Shown here one piece after another: positions 26,431 through 34,482 of a stretch of DNA of 64,000 nucleotides; the stretch's first letter is position 1; each line of letters starts with the position of its first letter. Location of the stretch: assembly GCF_036227405.1 (NCBI RefSeq), contig NZ_CP109473.1, positions 4,278,001-4,342,000 on the forward strand. The letters are read 5' to 3'. Position numbers and translations under genes: made by a program. This stretch comes from Streptomyces sp. NBC_01460 (lineage in GTDB: Bacteria > Actinomycetota > Actinomycetes > Streptomycetales > Streptomycetaceae). Under the pieces are notes generated by a model. The model did no database searches. It saw only the letters and a list, made by a program, of their open reading frames with translations, and was not told where the DNA came from.

Positions 26431-28137
26431 ATGCCCGAGCCGGATCCGAAGGACGTGTCCGGAGCCACGCGGCCGGCCGCCGGGAGCCTGCGAGGGCTCT
26501 CCGCCGAGCTGACCGCGCGCGTTCCGCAGCTGCTGGAAGCGACGAGGTCCGTCGGCACGGGCCTGGAGCTCCACTCCACTCTCGAACGCATCTGTGAGAC
26601 CGCGGCCGAGCTGGCCCACGCCCGCTACGCGGCCATCGGCGTCGTCGAAGAGCCTGGTGAGAGCCTCTGCGACTTCATCACCCACGGGGTGCCCGAGGAG
26701 GTCTGCAGGGCGATCGGCCGGCCGCCCGACGGCCACACCGGTCTCCTCGGCGCCCTGATCCAGGAGGGCGTGCCCATCCGGCTGGAGGATCTGGAGGCCG
26801 ATCCGCGCTTCGCCGGATTCCCCGCCGCCCACCCGGCGATGCGCTCCTTCCTCGGAGTTCCCATCCGGGTCCAGGGCAGGATCTTCGGCAACCTCTACGT
26901 GATGGAGAAGCGTGCCGGCGAGACCTTCGGGGACGACGAGCTCCACATGCTGCGTGTGCTGGCCACGGAGGCCGGGATCGCCATCGGCCATGCCCGGACG
27001 TACGAGTCCGCCAGGCAGCGCGGCCGGTGGATCGACGGCTCGGTGGCCGTCACCACCGCCCTGCTCTCCGGCGGGGACGCGGACGAGGCGCTCACAGTCG
27101 TCGCCGAACAGGCCCGCCGTCTTGCCGACGCCGCGGCCGGAATCGTGCTGCTCCCCGCCGATTCGGGAGGCCTCGAGATCGTCGCCGTAGCCGGGGACCG
27201 GCCGTCCGCGTCCCTCGGGGTGATCATTCCGCCGCAGAGCCCTGTGGTGGCGGCTCTCCTGAGGGGCGAGGAGGTGTTCCTCGACGACCCCGCGACCGAT
27301 CCCCGCATGGTCACCAGGCTTGCGGACCAGTTCGGTCCGCACATGCTGCTCCCCCTGCGCAGCGGCGGACGCGTGCTCGGGGCGCTTGCCATCCCCCGGG
27401 TGCGGGGAGGAAGGCCGTTCACCGAGGCGGAGCGGACGCTCGCCACCCACTTCGCCGCGCAGGCCGCCCTGGCCCTGAAGCTGGCCGAGGCACAGCGGGA
27501 CCGGGAGAGGCTCGTCGTCTACGAGGACCGGGACCGCATCGCCCGAGATCTCCACGACCTCGTGATCCAGCGCCTGTTCGCCACCGGGATCATGCTGGAG
27601 GGCGCGCAGCGACGCTCACCCGTGCCCGCGGTGCAGGCCGGCATCGGGCGGGCCGTCGACGAGCTGGACGTGACCATCCAGGAGATCCGTACCGCCATCT
27701 TCGCCCTGCAGCAGGAGCCCGCGGAGGCGCCGTCGGGGCTGCGGACCAGGGTCCTGCGGGAGATCAACATGGCGGCGGTGCCCTTGGGCTTCGCGCCCTC
27801 GCACCGATTCCTGGGCCCCGTCGACTCGTCGGTGGGGGAGCTGGCCGGCAAGAACCTCATCGCCGCTCTGCGAGAGACGCTCTCCAACACCTTCCGTCAC
27901 GCGAGGGCCTCGCGTGTCGAGGTGACGGTGGACGCGACCGCCGCGTTGCCCGACGGGAGGGACGCGGTGCGGCTGACGGTCACGGATGACGGAGTGGGCA
28001 TTCCGGAGGGCGGACGGCGCAGCGGTCTGCGCAATCTCGCCAGGCGGGCGGAGTCGCTGGGCGGCGCCAGCTGGTTCGGGCCGGGGGTCGGGGAGGCGGG
28101 CGGGGGCACGACAGTGATCTGGCAGGTCCCGTTGTGA
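26431..28137 (+). CDS. DosS/DevS-like sensor histidine kinase with two GAF domains
   Basis: A 568-residue kinase: GAF-A (about 37-190), GAF-B (205-350), HisKA_3 dimerisation domain with phospho-acceptor His375 in RDRIARDLHDLVIQRLFATG, and a HATPase with NTFRHARASRVEV and DDGVGIP. The layout is that of mycobacterial DosS/DosT. His134 in FPAAHPAMRSFLGVP aligns, from memory of those proteins, with their proximal haem histidine, so a haem- or redox-sensing GAF-A is possible. The gene is 60 bp after cydDC; TAGGCT seven bases before the ATG and lack of a Shine-Dalgarno suggest a leaderless mRNA. No response regulator is adjacent. A role in oxygen or redox signalling is inferred from family and context. 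Confidence 0.92.
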   Translation: MPEPDPKDVSGATRPAAGSLRGLSAELTARVPQLLEATRSVGTGLELHSTLERICETAAELAHARYAAIGVVEEPGESLCDFITHGVPEEVCRAIGRPPDGHTGLLGALIQEGVPIRLEDLEADPRFAGFPAAHPAMRSFLGVPIRVQGRIFGNLYVMEKRAGETFGDDELHMLRVLATEAGIAIGHARTYESARQRGRWIDGSVAVTTALLSGGDADEALTVVAEQARRLADAAAGIVLLPADSGGLEIVAVAGDRPSASLGVIIPPQSPVVAALLRGEEVFLDDPATDPRMVTRLADQFGPHMLLPLRSGGRVLGALAIPRVRGGRPFTEAERTLATHFAAQAALALKLAEAQRDRERLVVYEDRDRIARDLHDLVIQRLFATGIMLEGAQRRSPVPAVQAGIGRAVDELDVTIQEIRTAIFALQQEPAEAPSGLRTRVLREINMAAVPLGFAPSHRFLGPVDSSVGELAGKNLIAALRETLSNTFRHARASRVEVTVDATAALPDGRDAVRLTVTDDGVGIPEGGRRSGLRNLARRAESLGGASWFGPGVGEAGGGTTVIWQVPL

Positions 28138-28199
28138 TGTCCGGCGTGTGAGCCCGACGAGCTGGTTCAGCGCACGGTTCGGCGGACTGTCGGCCCACA

Positions 28200-28264
28200 G
28201 GTTCGGCCCTCGGGTTCGGCCGTCAGGTTCGGTCCTCAGGTTCGGCCCACGGGTTCGGGACACG
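28200..28264. repeat. 13-bp tandem repeat in a convergent intergenic gap
   Basis: The core GGTTCGG recurs at 28200, 28213, 28226, 28239 and 28252, exactly 13 bp apart, with variable bases between (units like GGTTCGGCCCTCG). It fills most of the 157-bp gap between the 3' ends of the kinase gene and the HAD gene. Confidence 0.9.
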
Positions 28265-28294
28265 GGTTTCAGCGCCCGGGTTCGGCGTGCGCGC

Positions 28295-29137
28295 TCAGCG
28301 TGCGGCGAGGATCCGCTCGATGACGACCGCGACGCCGTCCTCGTCGTTGGTGAGCGTCACACCCGATGCGGCGGCCACCGCGTCCGGATGGGCGTTGCCC
28401 ATGGCGAACGAGGCTCCGGCCCAGCTCAGCATCTCCACGTCGTTGGGCATGTCCCCGAACGCGACGACCTCGGCCGCCGGGATTCCGCGCTCCGCGCAGC
28501 AGGCCGCGAGCGTGGCGGCCTTGGAGACGCCGAGGCCGCTGATCTCCAGGAGCGCCGTGGGGCTGGACCGGGTGAAGGACGCCCGATCCCCCGCGACGTC
28601 GCGTGCCAGCGCGAGGAAGGCGTCCGGGGCCAGCTCGAGGTGGTGGGCGAGGACCTTGAGGACCGGCGTGCCGCTGCCCGGGGCCTCCTCGTGGAGCAGC
28701 TTCTCCGCGACGGCGACCGTGGCACCCGGGTCCATGTGGAAAGGAGGGTAGGCGGGTTCGTAGTGGATGCCGGTGGTCAGTTCGACGGCGAACGAAACGC
28801 CCGGCGCGGCCTCGCGCAGGAGGCCGACCACGTCCAGGGCGATCCCACGGTCCAGCGGATGGACCTTGAGGAGGCGGCCGCTGCGGAGATCCGCGACCGC
28901 TGCTCCGTTCCCGCAGATCGCCATGGAGTGGCCCTGGACGTAGGGGCTGACGACGTCCATCCAGCGGGCGGGCCGTCCGGTGACGAAGAAGACCTCGATC
29001 CCCGCCTCCTCGGCGGCTGCCAGGGCTGCCGTCGTGCGGTCCGACAAGGTCTTGTCGTCACGTAGGAGGGTGCCGTCCAGATCGGTGGCGATCAGCCGGG
29101 TCACGGCAGGAAGAGGCGAGTCGGTAGCTGAGGTCAC
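28295..29137 (-). CDS. HAD superfamily phosphatase, Cof type
   Basis: A 280-residue Cof-like HAD hydrolase. Motif I is [10 protein letters not shown] (nucleophile Asp), motif II FFVTGR, motif III Lys in the LGVSKAATL region, and motif IV FGDMPNDVEML; the C2B cap lies between motifs II and III. GTG 29137 is chosen because the upstream part of the open frame is not conserved. These enzymes dephosphorylate sugar phosphates, nucleotides or flavin precursors. A second Cof-type protein of similar length is encoded at 38083-38898; both share FGDMPND and the C-terminal NAHxD motif. Substrate unknown. Confidence 0.9.
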   Translation of the reverse strand: MTSATDSPLPAVTRLIATDLDGTLLRDDKTLSDRTTAALAAAEEAGIEVFFVTGRPARWMDVVSPYVQGHSMAICGNGAAVADLRSGRLLKVHPLDRGIALDVVGLLREAAPGVSFAVELTTGIHYEPAYPPFHMDPGATVAVAEKLLHEEAPGSGTPVLKVLAHHLELAPDAFLALARDVAGDRASFTRSSPTALLEISGLGVSKAATLAACCAERGIPAAEVVAFGDMPNDVEMLSWAGASFAMGNAHPDAVAAASGVTLTNDEDGVAVVIERILAAR

Positions 29138-29318
29138 CCCGGCATTCTCTCGTACGGGGTTGCACGGGCGTGCGGAGGGGCGCACATCTGAGAGGGTGAG
29201 CCTGTGAGCTGCCGGATCTGACAGAGGCATATGTCGAAGGCGTTACCGGCCCTGTGTCCGGCCGGAGACGGCGTCCGGGACCGACCCCGTTCGCCGTCCC
29301 GTCCGGAGCGGAGGACGG

Positions 29319-30230
29319 TCAGCCGAGCTGGGCCAGGGCCTCCGTGGCGATCTGCTCGAACACCTCTGTTTCCAGGGCGAAGAGGGACTCCGGCTCCGGC
29401 CAGTGGACGACGATCTCGGTGAATCCGAGGTCGAAGTGTGTTCCCGCGAAGTCCACGAACGCGTCGACGGACTGCAGCGGACGGCCCGGGGTGAAGCCGG
29501 TGAGCAGGATCTTGTCCAGCTCGCCCACGTCGCGGCCGGCTTCCTCGCAGGCGGCGCCGAGCCGGGTGATCTGGCCGTGCAGGGCCGTGACGGACTGCTC
29601 GGGGGTGCCGGCCTCGTACAGCTTCGGGTCACCGGTGGTCACCCAGGCCTGGCCGTGCCGTGCCGCGAGCCTCAGTCCGCGCGGTCCGGTGGCGGCGATC
29701 GCGAAGGGCAGCCGGGGACGCTGTACGCAGCCGGGGATGTTCCGGGCCTCGTTCGCGGAGTAGAACCGGCCCTCGCTCGTCACGGAGGGCTCCCGGAGAA
29801 GCTGGTCGAGCAACGGGACGAACTCGGCGAAGTGGTCGGCACGTTCGCGCGGCGTCCACGCGTCCTCGTCACTCCTGCGCAGCGTGGTCGCGTCGAATCC
29901 GTTGCCGCCGGCGCCGATACCGAGGGTGATCCGCCCGCCGGAGACGTCGTCCAGGGTGATGAGGTCCTTGGCCAGCGTCACCGGATGCCGGAAGTTGGGC
30001 GAGGTGACGAGTGTGCCCAGGCGCAGACGCTCGGTGGCCGCCGCGGCGGCGGTCAGCGTGGGGATCGCACCGAACCACGGGCCGTCACGGAAGGTCCGCC
30101 AGGCCAGATGGTCGTAGGTGTACGCGGCGTGGAACCCCAGCTCCTCGGCGCGTACCCAGAGGGGCCGGCCGCCGTCGTGCCAGCGGCGGATGGGCAGGAT
30201 CACGGTGCTCAGTCGGCGGGAGGAGGTCAT
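29319..30230 (-). CDS. LLM class flavin-dependent oxidoreductase
   Basis: The 303-residue protein is a luciferase-like monooxygenase (TIM-barrel, F420 or FMN dependent). Landmarks are the N-terminal LSTVILPIRRW, AYTYDHLAWRTF, TERLRLGTLVTSPNFRHPVTLAKDLITLDDVSGGR split through residues 67-100, LGIGAGGNGFDA, and the FAIAATGPRGLRLAARHGQAW region near 190. In Streptomyces many such enzymes use coenzyme F420. It stands alone between two leftward genes with no obvious pathway partners. Substrate unknown; could be a reductase of an unsaturated metabolite. Confidence 0.9.
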   Translation of the reverse strand: MTSSRRLSTVILPIRRWHDGGRPLWVRAEELGFHAAYTYDHLAWRTFRDGPWFGAIPTLTAAAAATERLRLGTLVTSPNFRHPVTLAKDLITLDDVSGGRITLGIGAGGNGFDATTLRRSDEDAWTPRERADHFAEFVPLLDQLLREPSVTSEGRFYSANEARNIPGCVQRPRLPFAIAATGPRGLRLAARHGQAWVTTGDPKLYEAGTPEQSVTALHGQITRLGAACEEAGRDVGELDKILLTGFTPGRPLQSVDAFVDFAGTHFDLGFTEIVVHWPEPESLFALETEVFEQIATEALAQLG

Positions 30231-30364
30231 GACGACGACTCTACGGCGATGTCTCCAGGGCCCCGCAGGCCGCTGCGGGACATCGGGCCCGCAGGAGGAT
30301 CACCGCCGTGTCTCGACGACCTCCGCGCGGGCCTGGGCGGCATGCGGCGCTGAGCTGCGGCCGA

Positions 30365-30907
30365 TCAGTCGCGCAGACGCAGGAAGGCCGGAGGCACGGC
30401 GTCGGTGAGCCACACGCCGTTGGCGCTGACGTGGAAGAGATGCCCCGCCCTGTGCATGGCGCCCGCGTCCACGGCGAGGACCACCGGCGCGCCCCGCCGG
30501 GCGCCCACACGGACCGCCGTCCCGCGGTCGGGCGAGAGGTGGACATGGTGGCGGCCCATGGGCCGGAGCCCTTCGGCCCGGATGGCGTCGAGGGCGCGTG
30601 CCACGGTGCCGTGGTAGAGGTACGCGGGCGGCTCGGCCGGGGGCAGGTCGAGATCGACCGTGACGGAGTGGCCCTGGTTCGCGCGGATACGGTCGCCGTC
30701 CACGGTGAAGCGCCGCTTGTCGTTGACCGCGACGACGTGCTCGAGCTCGTCCCGGGTGAGGGTGAAGCCGTGCCGCGCGCAGGCCTCCAGCAACGCGTCG
30801 ACGGGCACCCAGCCGTGAGGGTCGAGAACGAGACCGATCCGGCCGGGCTCATGCCGCAGATGCTTCGACAGGTACTTGGACACCTTGACGGTGCGTCGTT
30901 CGTCCAT
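30365..30907 (-). CDS. kptA: tRNA/RNA 2'-phosphotransferase (Tpt1/KptA family)
   Basis: The 180-residue protein matches Tpt1/KptA, which transfers an internal RNA 2'-phosphate to NAD+. Signature parts: SKYLSKHLRHEP near residues 10-21 (the catalytic Arg-His pair), DELEHVVAVNDKRRF, LYHGT, and GRHHVHLSPD. Start ATG 30907 begins MDERRTVKVSKYL as in relatives. Bacteria lack the yeast-type tRNA splicing that makes the substrate, so the cellular role (NAD-linked nucleic acid end processing or RNA repair) is unclear. Single gene, with a 350-bp DnaA-box-bearing region upstream. Confidence 0.92.
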   Translation of the reverse strand: MDERRTVKVSKYLSKHLRHEPGRIGLVLDPHGWVPVDALLEACARHGFTLTRDELEHVVAVNDKRRFTVDGDRIRANQGHSVTVDLDLPPAEPPAYLYHGTVARALDAIRAEGLRPMGRHHVHLSPDRGTAVRVGARRGAPVVLAVDAGAMHRAGHLFHVSANGVWLTDAVPPAFLRLRD

Positions 30908-31258
30908 CCCGCCAGAGTGCCCTCGGTGCGTCACGGGGCGCACCTCGATTTCACCCGAGGTTCGTGACGAAAGGTGCCGCCATCAGGTTTGATCCACAGC
31001 CAACTCGGTTTATCCACAGGTATTTTGACACTCCTGTGGACAACTGTCGTCCTCTTCGCCCTATTTGGGTAACTTGGTTAATTTTCAGTGTAGATGTCGC
31101 ACTCCCGGCTCGCTGTGGTCTCGAAGTGCCCTGTGCTGGAAGCGATGTCGCGAAATGGACTCGGCCGCACGGGAGTTACGGCCTCCGGACTTGCCCGCTG
31201 ACAACCGCACTTCTCCGCAGCGTCGTTAGGGGAAGGGTCCGTCCAACTCGCCGTATAC
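30908..31258. other. 351-bp intergenic region with three DnaA-box-like sites
   Basis: AT-richer than its neighbours. It contains TTATCCACA (31010-31018), TTGTCCACA on the minus strand (31035-31043) and the near match TGATCCACA (30990-30998). It is upstream of kptA and downstream of the EphD-like gene. No gene is supported inside it. Confidence 0.7.
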
Positions 31259-33040
31259 CTAGAGGGGCGGCTTCAGCCGTGCGACGCCGCGCAGCAGCCG
31301 GGGGCTGATCCGGTGGAGCAGCCGTGCGCCACGGGCCTCGGGTGTCACCGGCACCACGGCGCGGTTGTGTACCACCGCCTCGAGGATGGCGTGAGCCACC
31401 TTTTCGGGCGGGTAGTTGCGACGCGTGTACAACTGGGTCGTGCGCTCGCGGAGGCGCTCCTCCTCGGCCTCGTCGACTCCTGCGAAGTGCGCGGTGCCGG
31501 TGATGCCGGTGCTGACGAACCCTGGGCAGATCGCGCTGACGCCGATCGAGCGGTCGGCCAGTTCCGCGCGCAGGCATTCGCTGAGCATCAGCACCGCCGC
31601 CTTGGACGTGCTGTAGGCGGGGAGCACGCGGGAGGGCTGATAGGCCGCCGCCGAGGCGACGTTGACGATGTGGCCCCCCTGCCCCCGGTCGGCCATCTGC
31701 TTGCCGAAGACCCGGCAGCCGTGGATGACACCCCACAGATTGACGTCGAGGACCTTGCGCCATTCCTCGCTGGTGGTCTCGAGGAAGGAGCCCGACAGGC
31801 CGATGCCCGCGTTGTTCACCAGGACGTCCACGACGCCGTGTTCGGAGGCGATCTTCTCCGCGAGCTGCTCCATCGCATGCTCGTCCCCGACATCCACCAC
31901 TTCGGCCGACGCCGAGGCGGCACCGGTCAGACGCGCCGTCTCCACCGTCCGTGCCACACCGTCCGCGTCGCGGTCCACGGCCACCACCCGCGCTCCGGCC
32001 TCGGCGAACAACAGCGCCGTCGCCCGCCCGATTCCCGAAGCAGCGCCTGTGACCAATACCAACTGCCCGCTGAAACGCGCGGCATGGGATCCGGCAGCCG
32101 CCGTGGCCGGTGCTGCGAGGCCTGCGGACTCACCCAGGCTGCCACTGTCCACGCCGCGAGCGAACTCGCTGATCCAGACGGCCAGCTGATCCGGGCGGGT
32201 GCGCGGGACCCAGTGCTTCGCCGGGAGGGTGCGCCGGGTCAACCGGGGTACCCAAGAGTCGAGTTCGTCGTAGAGCGACGGCGAGAGGAAGGCGTCTCCG
32301 GTCGGTGTCACCAACTGGACCGGGACGTGTGCGTAGGCGTCCTGGCGCGGACGGCGCAGGCGGGAACGGATGTTGTCACGGTAGAGCCATGCCCCGTGCG
32401 CCGCGTCCTGAGGAAGCGAAGACGTCGGATACCCGTCCGCGGGGACCTTCTCCATCCGCCGCAGGATCCGTGGCCACTGCCTGCCGAGCGCCCCGCGCCA
32501 GGCCATCTCGGGCAGAACCGGTGTGTGCAGCGCGTACACGTACCAGGACTTCGCGCCCTGGCCGAGCAACTGGCCCAGGCCGCGCGCGTCCGGGTGCGCC
32601 ATCCGTCGCTTGATCCAGTGTCCGAAGTGGTCCAGGGACGGACCGGACATCGAGGTGAACGAGGCGATGCGGCCCTTCGTGCGCTCCACGGTCGCGAATT
32701 CCCACGCCTGGACCGAACCCCAGTCGTGGCCGACCACATGGACCGGTCGGTCCGGGCTCACGGCGTCCACGACAGCGAGGAAGTCGTCGGTCAGCTTCTC
32801 CAGCGTGAAGCCGCCACGCAGCGGCCTCGGCGCCGTCGACCTGCCATGGCCGCGCACGTCGTACAGCACCACGTGCCACTGCTCGGCCAGCCGTGCGGCG
32901 ACCTCGGACCAGACCTCCTTGCTGTCCGGATAGCCGTGCACCAGCACGATCGTCGGCTGTGACGGATCGCCGGCCTCGGCGACACACAGCTCGACCCCTC
33001 CCGTACGCACCCAGCGCTCGCGCGCGCCTCGCAGATTCAC
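31259..33040 (-). CDS. Alpha/beta hydrolase (epoxide hydrolase type) fused to short-chain dehydrogenase, EphD-like
   Basis: A 593-residue bifunctional protein. Residues 1-300 are an epoxide-hydrolase-type alpha/beta hydrolase with HGYPDS oxyanion region and nucleophile Asp106 in GHDWGS. Residues 325-593 are an SDR with TGAASGIG (331-338, NAD(P) binding), NNAG, Ser463 and the catalytic Tyr476-x3-Lys480. The architecture and length match EphD of Mycobacterium tuberculosis. GTG 33040 is preceded by AAGGAGG, which settles the start; the open frame beyond it runs through tandem repeats. The reaction order (epoxide opening then alcohol oxidation) is an attractive inference; the substrate, probably a lipid or secondary metabolite, is unknown. 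Confidence 0.92.
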   Translation of the reverse strand: MNLRGARERWVRTGGVELCVAEAGDPSQPTIVLVHGYPDSKEVWSEVAARLAEQWHVVLYDVRGHGRSTAPRPLRGGFTLEKLTDDFLAVVDAVSPDRPVHVVGHDWGSVQAWEFATVERTKGRIASFTSMSGPSLDHFGHWIKRRMAHPDARGLGQLLGQGAKSWYVYALHTPVLPEMAWRGALGRQWPRILRRMEKVPADGYPTSSLPQDAAHGAWLYRDNIRSRLRRPRQDAYAHVPVQLVTPTGDAFLSPSLYDELDSWVPRLTRRTLPAKHWVPRTRPDQLAVWISEFARGVDSGSLGESAGLAAPATAAAGSHAARFSGQLVLVTGAASGIGRATALLFAEAGARVVAVDRDADGVARTVETARLTGAASASAEVVDVGDEHAMEQLAEKIASEHGVVDVLVNNAGIGLSGSFLETTSEEWRKVLDVNLWGVIHGCRVFGKQMADRGQGGHIVNVASAAAYQPSRVLPAYSTSKAAVLMLSECLRAELADRSIGVSAICPGFVSTGITGTAHFAGVDEAEEERLRERTTQLYTRRNYPPEKVAHAILEAVVHNRAVVPVTPEARGARLLHRISPRLLRGVARLKPPL

Positions 33041-33141
33041 GCAGCCTCCTTGTCCGGTGCCGGCGTTGCGGTACGCGTCCGTAACGTGACCGCTGAAATG
33101 TGGCAACCGACCGCCCGTCGCGTCAAGGGATGCCCCGAACC

Positions 33142-33331
33142 TGTGGACAACGCCCTGTGGACAGGCCGCACCGTATTCGGTGGACAGACCGCACCGCGTT
33201 CGGTGGGCAGGCCGCACCATGCTTCGTGGACAGGCGGGTCGCAGGTCCGCCCGGCACCGTCGGGGAACTCTCCAAGCACCGTCCGGGAACTCTCCAAGCA
33301 CCGTCGGGGAACCCTCCAAGCACCGTCCGGG
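33142..33331. repeat. Two consecutive tandem repeat arrays (23-bp and 22-bp units) in a divergent intergenic region
   Basis: Array A, 33157-33244: about four copies of a 23-24-bp unit beginning GTGGACAGGCCGCACC, each start resembling a DnaA box (TGTGGACAG at 33156). A perfect TTGTCCACA box (minus strand) precedes it at 33142-33150. Array B, 33254-33331: four copies of a 22-bp unit beginning GCACCGTCGGGGAACTC. They occupy about half of the 422-bp gap between the EphD-like and ABC transporter starts. Confidence 0.93.
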
Positions 33332-33462
33332 CCCCGGGGCCGCCTCCGGTCGGTCGTCCTCCCGCGTGGGGTCCCCCTACGGGTCCGTACGCCTGGAGTC
33401 TGACGCGGATACAACCGCCTGGGCTGACGACTCCCGGGGCGCGCGCCACTACCTTCGAACAC
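33332..33462 (+). promoter_or_regulatory. Promoter region of the ABC transporter operon
   Basis: The GTG at 33463 is preceded by TACCTT seven bases upstream and no Shine-Dalgarno, the pattern of a leaderless actinobacterial transcript. The remaining sequence to the repeat array has no coding features. Confidence 0.45.
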
Positions 33463-34482
33463 GTGACTGTGATCGCAACCGAAAGCCTGAGCAAGCGGTT
33501 CCCGAGGGTGACCGCGCTTGACCGGCTCTCCTTGGACATCGGACCGGGCGTCACCGGCCTGGTGGGTTCCAACGGGGCCGGCAAGTCCACACTGATCAAG
33601 ATCCTTCTGGGTCTGTCCCCCGCCACCGAAGGCCGGGCCGCGGTGCTCGGGCTCGACGTCGCCACCGAGGGAGCCGCCATCCGGGAGCAGGTCGGGTACA
33701 TGCCCGAACACGACTGCCTGCCCCCTGACGTCTCGGCGACCGAGTTCGTCGTCCACATGGCGAGGATGTCCGGTCTGCCGCCCACGGCGGCGCGCGAGCG
33801 TACCGCGGACACCCTGCGCCACGTGGGGCTGTACGAGGAGCGCTACCGCCCCATCGGCGGCTACTCGACCGGTATGAAGCAGCGGGTGAAGCTGGCCCAG
33901 GCCCTGGTCCACGACCCGAAGCTGGTCCTCCTCGACGAGCCGACCAACGGCCTGGACCCGGTCGGCCGCGACGAGATGCTCGGCCTGATCCGCCGCGTTC
34001 ACACCGACTTCGGCATCTCGGTGCTGGTCACCTCGCACCTCCTCGGAGAGCTCGAACGGACCTGTGACCACGTCGTCGTCATCGACGGCGGCGCGCTGCT
34101 CCGCTCCAGCTCCACCAGCGACTTCACCCGGACGACGACGACACTGGCCGTCGAGGTCACCGACAGCGACACCCACCCCGACGGCACGGACGCCCTGCGC
34201 CGGTCCCTCACCGCGGCCGGGATCACGCTCGTCGGAGCCGACGGACTCGACGCCGAAGGACTGCCGGGAGCCGGCCACATCCTCCTGGTGGAGGCGACGG
34301 GCGAGGAGACGTACGACGTGGTCCGCGACAGGGTGGCCGAGCTCGGTCTGGGACTCATCCGCATGGAACAGCGGCGCCACCACATCGCCGAGGTCTTCCG
34401 CACCGAAGCGGCGCCCCCGGCGGCCCAGGCCGTGACGACGGGTGTCGGACAGCAGAAGGGGAGCGGTCGCGATGAGCACTGA
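33463..34482 (+). CDS. ABC transporter ATP-binding protein (first of four-gene operon)
   Basis: A 339-residue ABC-2-type exporter ATPase. Walker A GSNGAGKST, Q-loop VGYMPEHD, signature YSTGMKQRVKLAQAL, Walker B LVLLDEPTNGLD and H-loop VTSHLLGE are intact; about 110 residues follow the nucleotide-binding domain. It starts MTVIATESLSKRFPRVTALD from GTG 33463. The stop overlaps the next gene's start by 11 bp, so translation is coupled. The operon has two ATPases and two permeases and may form two transporters or one heteromeric complex. No substrate-binding protein is present, so export of lipids or peptides is more likely than uptake. Confidence 0.93.
   Translation: MTVIATESLSKRFPRVTALDRLSLDIGPGVTGLVGSNGAGKSTLIKILLGLSPATEGRAAVLGLDVATEGAAIREQVGYMPEHDCLPPDVSATEFVVHMARMSGLPPTAARERTADTLRHVGLYEERYRPIGGYSTGMKQRVKLAQALVHDPKLVLLDEPTNGLDPVGRDEMLGLIRRVHTDFGISVLVTSHLLGELERTCDHVVVIDGGALLRSSSTSDFTRTTTTLAVEVTDSDTHPDGTDALRRSLTAAGITLVGADGLDAEGLPGAGHILLVEATGEETYDVVRDRVAELGLGLIRMEQRRHHIAEVFRTEAAPPAAQAVTTGVGQQKGSGRDEH

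Noticed and set aside
25582..27555. 657-codon minus-strand open frame opposite cydDC and the kinase gene
   Set aside because: Spans two well-supported genes and has shadow composition; no ribosome site or motif.
33142..33331. CRISPR array
   Set aside because: Units are contiguous near-identical repeats without unique spacers, and no cas genes are present.
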